Made by a program: the position numbers and the translations under genes
The notes under the pieces: model-generated
What the model was told of the DNA's origin: nothing
The model's database searches: none
Seen by the model: only the letters and a program-made list of their open reading frames with translations
Assembly: GCF_009733815.1 (NCBI RefSeq)
Contig: NZ_WNXY01000005.1
Location: 62,001 to 126,000 of the forward strand
Direction of reading: 5' to 3'
Source: Pseudactinotalea suaedae
GTDB lineage: Bacteria; Actinomycetota; Actinomycetes; Actinomycetales; Beutenbergiaceae
Length of the DNA stretch: 64,000 nt
Shown: one piece after another, positions 61,394-64,000 of the stretch
How positions within the stretch are numbered: the stretch's first letter is position 1
Layout: every line of letters starts with the position of its first letter

Positions 61394-61457
61394 AGGTAGC
61401 ACGGTCCAGCCGAGGTAGCACCGTGCGCAGTGCTACCTCGGCTGGAGCGTGCTACCT
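61394..61457. repeat. 28-8-28 palindromic element, right copy
   Basis: Left arm 61394-61421 and right arm 61430-61457 pair over 28 bases with a single mismatch. The loop is 8 bases. Each arm holds AGGTAGCAC twice, 19 bases apart, so four copies stand in 64 bases. It lies about 150 bases upstream of the AbiEi-like start. The design matches the left copy at 60148. Confidence 0.85.
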
Positions 61458-61578
61458 CGGCCGATGTGGGCAGCGCGTGGCAGCCCGATGACGGCTCCAG
61501 GCGGGGCGCAGGTGGGTGGCAGGGTGAGGGCCAGCGGCCCGGGTGGGCGGAGTCACAGGGGCAGGTTCGGCACCCGAC

Positions 61579-61901
61579 TTGGGATCGGGCGGATGGTGTG
61601 GCAAACTAGTCCGGTTGCCTCGTCCAGAGGTGGGGTTTCGTGCGGCTCGGAAGCGAGTCCGCGATGGAGCCGCCTGGGAGCGAGAGCAACCGCCGGTCTG
61701 CTGGACTGGCACGGCACGCCACAGGTTGGTAGCCGAGGCCAGACAGCGAACCACCACAGTCCATCCCGACCACCCTCGCAGGTGCGCAAGCACAGGGCGA
61801 GAGGCACGGATGTGCCGCGCAGCAGTATGAGAACCAAGCGCGACACGCCCGAGCGCGGGGGTCGGTCGGAGCGGTACGAAGAGAGAGACACATACGACGC
61901 C
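61579..61901 (+). promoter_or_regulatory. S10 operon promoter and leader
   Basis: TTGGGA (61579-61584), 17-base spacer and CAAACT (61602-61607) form a plausible promoter. The roughly 290-base leader carries a 26-base segment (61838-61863) that matches the rpsL leader except one base, then AGCGGTACGAAGAG (61870-61883), again shared. GAGAGAGA (61881-61888) is near the ribosome binding site. The stretch 61244-61578 otherwise has only the palindromic element. Confidence 0.65.
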
Positions 61902-62210
61902 ATGGCGGGACAGAAGATCCGCATCCGGCTCAAGTCCTACGACCACGAGGTCATCGACAGCTCGGCGCGCAAGATCGTCGACACGGTGACTCGCGCTGGT
62001 GCGACGGTCGTGGGCCCGGTGCCGTTGCCGACGGAGAAGAACGTGTTTTGCGTCATTCGTTCGCCGCACAAGTACAAGGACAGCCGCGATCACTTCGAGA
62101 TGCGGACCCACAAGCGGCTGATCGACATCATCGACCCGACGCCGAAGGCCGTGGACTCGCTCATGCGTCTCGACCTGCCGGCTGACGTCAACATCGAGAT
62201 CAAGCTGTAG
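61902..62210 (+). CDS. rpsJ: 30S ribosomal protein S10
   Basis: 102 aa, full length: [20 protein letters not shown] to [11 protein letters not shown]. Also called NusE, it binds NusB and NusG in antitermination. ATG 61902 is the only start that fits. It is first in the S10 operon; rplC follows after 11 bases. Confidence 0.98.
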
Positions 62211-62221
62211 AGGTTCGTCTC

Positions 62222-62890
62222 ATGACTTCAACTACCACGTCCGAGCGCGCCGTCAAGGCGCTGCTGGGCACCAAGCTCGGCATGACCCAGGTGTGGGACG
62301 AGGCCGGTCGGCTTCGTCCCGTCACGGTGATCGAGGTCGGCAGCAACGTCGTCACCCAGGTCAAGTCCCCGGAGACCGACGGCTACAGCTCGGTCCAGCT
62401 CGCCTACGGCCAGATCGACCCGCGCAAGCTCACGCAGCCGCTGCGCGCCCGGTTCGACGCCGCCGGCATCACCCCGCGTCGCCACCTCGCCGAGGTGCGC
62501 ACCTCGGACGCCGCTGAGTACAGCGTCGGCCAGGAGCTGACCGCGGAGCTGTTCGAGGCCGGAGCGGTCGTCGACGTCGTCGGCACCACCAAGGGCAAGG
62601 GCACCGCCGGTGTCATGAAGCGCCACGGCTTCCACGGTGTCGGCGCCTCCCACGGTGCGCACCGCAACCACCGCAAGCCCGGCTCGATCGGTGGCGCCTC
62701 GACGCCGTCGCGCGTGTTCAAGGGTCTGCGGATGGCCGGCCGCATGGGCCACGACCGCCAGACCACCCAGAACCTCACGATCCACAGCGTCGACCTCGAG
62801 AAGGGCTACCTCCTCGTCGTCGGCCCGGTGCCCGGCCCGCGTGGCGGCATCGTCGTGGTCAAGACCGCTTCCAAGGGGGCCCAGCGATGA
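62222..62890 (+). CDS. rplC: 50S ribosomal protein L3
   Basis: 222 aa. [19 protein letters not shown] at the start and [20 protein letters not shown] and [12 protein letters not shown] in the rRNA-contact loop near the peptidyl-transferase centre are typical. ATG 62222 is used. The stop overlaps rplD by 4 bp. Confidence 0.98.
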   Translation: MTSTTTSERAVKALLGTKLGMTQVWDEAGRLRPVTVIEVGSNVVTQVKSPETDGYSSVQLAYGQIDPRKLTQPLRARFDAAGITPRRHLAEVRTSDAAEYSVGQELTAELFEAGAVVDVVGTTKGKGTAGVMKRHGFHGVGASHGAHRNHRKPGSIGGASTPSRVFKGLRMAGRMGHDRQTTQNLTIHSVDLEKGYLLVVGPVPGPRGGIVVVKTASKGAQR

Positions 62891-63573
62891 CCGCCGTCGA
62901 CATCCTCGACGCCAAGGGCAGCAAGTCCGGCACCGTCGATCTGCCTGCTGAGATCTTCGACGTCCAGGCGAACGTCCCGCTGATCCACCAGGTCGTCGTC
63001 GCGCAGCTCGCTGCGGCGCGCCAGGGGACGCACAAGACCAAGAACCGCGGCGAGGTCCGCGGTGGTGGCAAGAAGCCCTACCGCCAGAAGGGCACCGGCC
63101 GCGCCCGTCAGGGCTCGACCCGTGCGCCGCAGTTCGCCGGCGGTGGCGTCGTCCACGGACCGGTCCCGCGCGACTACAGCCAGCGGACCCCCAAGAAGAT
63201 GAAGGCCGCTGCGCTCCGCGGCGCCCTGTCCGACCGCGCACGCGGCGGCAAGGTGCACGTCGTGGCCTCCTTCGTCCAGAACGAGGCTCCTTCGACGGCG
63301 GACGCACTCGCGACGCTCTCGGCACTGGCCACCTCGCGCCACGTGCTCGTCGTCGTCTCGCGAGGCGATGAGATCACCTGGAAGAGCCTGCGCAACGTCC
63401 CGAGCGTGCACCTGCTGCACCCGGACCAGCTCAACACCTACGACGTGCTCGTCTCCGACGACGTCGTGTTCACCTCGGACGCGCTCGAGACGTTCGTCGC
63501 GGGGCCGGCCACCGGCCGTTCCGTGACCGCGTCGGCCAGCTCCGCCGAGGTCGCCGAGGAGGACGCCAAGTGA
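62887..63573 (+). CDS. rplD: 50S ribosomal protein L4
   Basis: 228 aa. The extended loop [20 protein letters not shown] and [15 protein letters not shown] lines the exit tunnel. L4 in some bacteria represses its own operon. The ATG overlaps the L3 stop and its own stop overlaps the L23 GTG (GTGA). Confidence 0.98.
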   Translation: MTAVDILDAKGSKSGTVDLPAEIFDVQANVPLIHQVVVAQLAAARQGTHKTKNRGEVRGGGKKPYRQKGTGRARQGSTRAPQFAGGGVVHGPVPRDYSQRTPKKMKAAALRGALSDRARGGKVHVVASFVQNEAPSTADALATLSALATSRHVLVVVSRGDEITWKSLRNVPSVHLLHPDQLNTYDVLVSDDVVFTSDALETFVAGPATGRSVTASASSAEVAEEDAK

Positions 63574-63869
63574 GCACCATCAAGCACCCGCACGACGTCA
63601 TCGTCGCGCCGGTCGTCTCCGAGAAGAGCTACAACCTCCTCGATGAGGGCAAGTACACCTTCCTGGTCGACCCCAGCGCCAACAAGACCGAGATCAAGCT
63701 CGCGATCGAGCAGATCTTCTCGGGCGTCAAGGTCGCGTCGGTGAACACGATCAACCGCAAGGGCAAGGCTCGTCGCACCCGCTTCGGCCTCGGCCGTCGT
63801 AAGGACACCAAGCGCGCCATCGTGACGCTGCGCGAGGGCACCATCGACATCTTCGGCGGAGCCGGCTGA
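63570..63869 (+). CDS. rplW: 50S ribosomal protein L23
   Basis: 99 aa. [21 protein letters not shown] and [20 protein letters not shown] are characteristic. It sits at the tunnel exit and docks trigger factor and SRP. GTG 63570 is coupled to rplD. rplB follows after 33 bases. Confidence 0.98.
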   Translation: MSTIKHPHDVIVAPVVSEKSYNLLDEGKYTFLVDPSANKTEIKLAIEQIFSGVKVASVNTINRKGKARRTRFGLGRRKDTKRAIVTLREGTIDIFGGAG

Positions 63870-63902
63870 GCCGGGCTGCGCGAGAGGTAGAGGAACAGAT
63901 CA

Positions 63903-64000
63903 ATGGGCATCCGTAAGTACAAGCCGACGACGCCGGGCCGCCGCGGCAGCTCCGTCGCCGACTTCGTCGAGATCACCCGGTCGACGCCGGAGAAGTCGCT
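63903..64000 (+). CDS. rplB: 50S ribosomal protein L2 (3' partial)
   Basis: Only the first 32 codons are in the window: [20 protein letters not shown], which is the conserved L2 start. AGAGGAAC precedes ATG 63903. L2 binds 23S rRNA and is needed for subunit joining. The gene runs off the right edge. Confidence 0.97.
   Translation, partial: MGIRKYKPTTPGRRGSSVADFVEITRSTPEKS

Overview
The window is a 64 kb piece of a high-GC actinobacterial chromosome. GTG and TTG starts, leaderless promoters, FprA-type ferredoxin reductase, an actinobacterial-type TTG-started rpoB, and the tRNA-Trp/secE and tRNA/rpmG/MaoC/MaoC neighbourhoods all point to Micrococcales. The small Pro/Ala/Ser-rich exported proteins beside a two-component system suggest the Cellulomonas group; this last step is recollection and inference, not a database result.

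Layout. (1) 1-9.3 kb: the 3' half of the complex I operon (nuoH partial, then nuoI-N), ending in a translationally coupled polyprenyl diphosphate synthase that probably makes the menaquinone tail. (2) 9.3-21.9 kb: single housekeeping and accessory genes: an ATP-dependent DNA ligase, a YbaB-like hypothetical facing a large STAND-type ATPase with TPRs, RarD-like permease, FprA, HtpX, a DAO-family oxidoreductase, an EEP-family phosphodiesterase, a lipoprotein, a methyltransferase and YajQ. (3) 21.9-29.7 kb: tRNA-Tyr, tRNA-Thr, tRNA-Met, rpmG, a MaoC/Had-like pair, a LacI regulator divergent from an MFS transporter with a palindromic operator between them, murB, two overlapping alpha/beta hydrolases and adenosine deaminase. 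(4) 29.7-35.1 kb: the most unusual locus. A phosphotransferase coupled to a Pro/Ala/Ser-rich exported protein is followed by two more paralogues and an OmpR-type kinase/regulator pair. The three candidate promoters share 11-bp-spaced CTCTCA direct repeats and TGAGAG inverted halves. (5) 35.2-47.7 kb: tRNA-Trp, secE-nusG-rplKA, an L10 leader with rplJL, then rpoBC, with a very odd poly-C tract between rpoB and rpoC. (6) 47.7-52.6 kb: a minus-strand block (cutC, APC permease, three-gene ABC-2 exporter). (7) 52.6-57.6 kb: the str operon rpsL-rpsG-fusA-tuf. (8) 57.6-61.5 kb: a second kinase/regulator pair divergent from a VanY-like M15 peptidase lipoprotein, and an AbiEi-like gene flanked on both sides by the same 28-8-28 palindromic element. 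(9) 61.6-64 kb: the start of the S10 operon (rpsJ, rplC, rplD, rplW, rplB partial).

How it works together. The core is respiration (complex I plus quinone tail), transcription (rpoBC, nusG) and translation (ribosomal proteins, EF-G, EF-Tu, four tRNAs), with autoregulatory leaders visible or likely before rplJ, rpsL and rpsJ. The accessory blocks lie between conserved operons and are mainly membrane, cell-wall and signalling genes.
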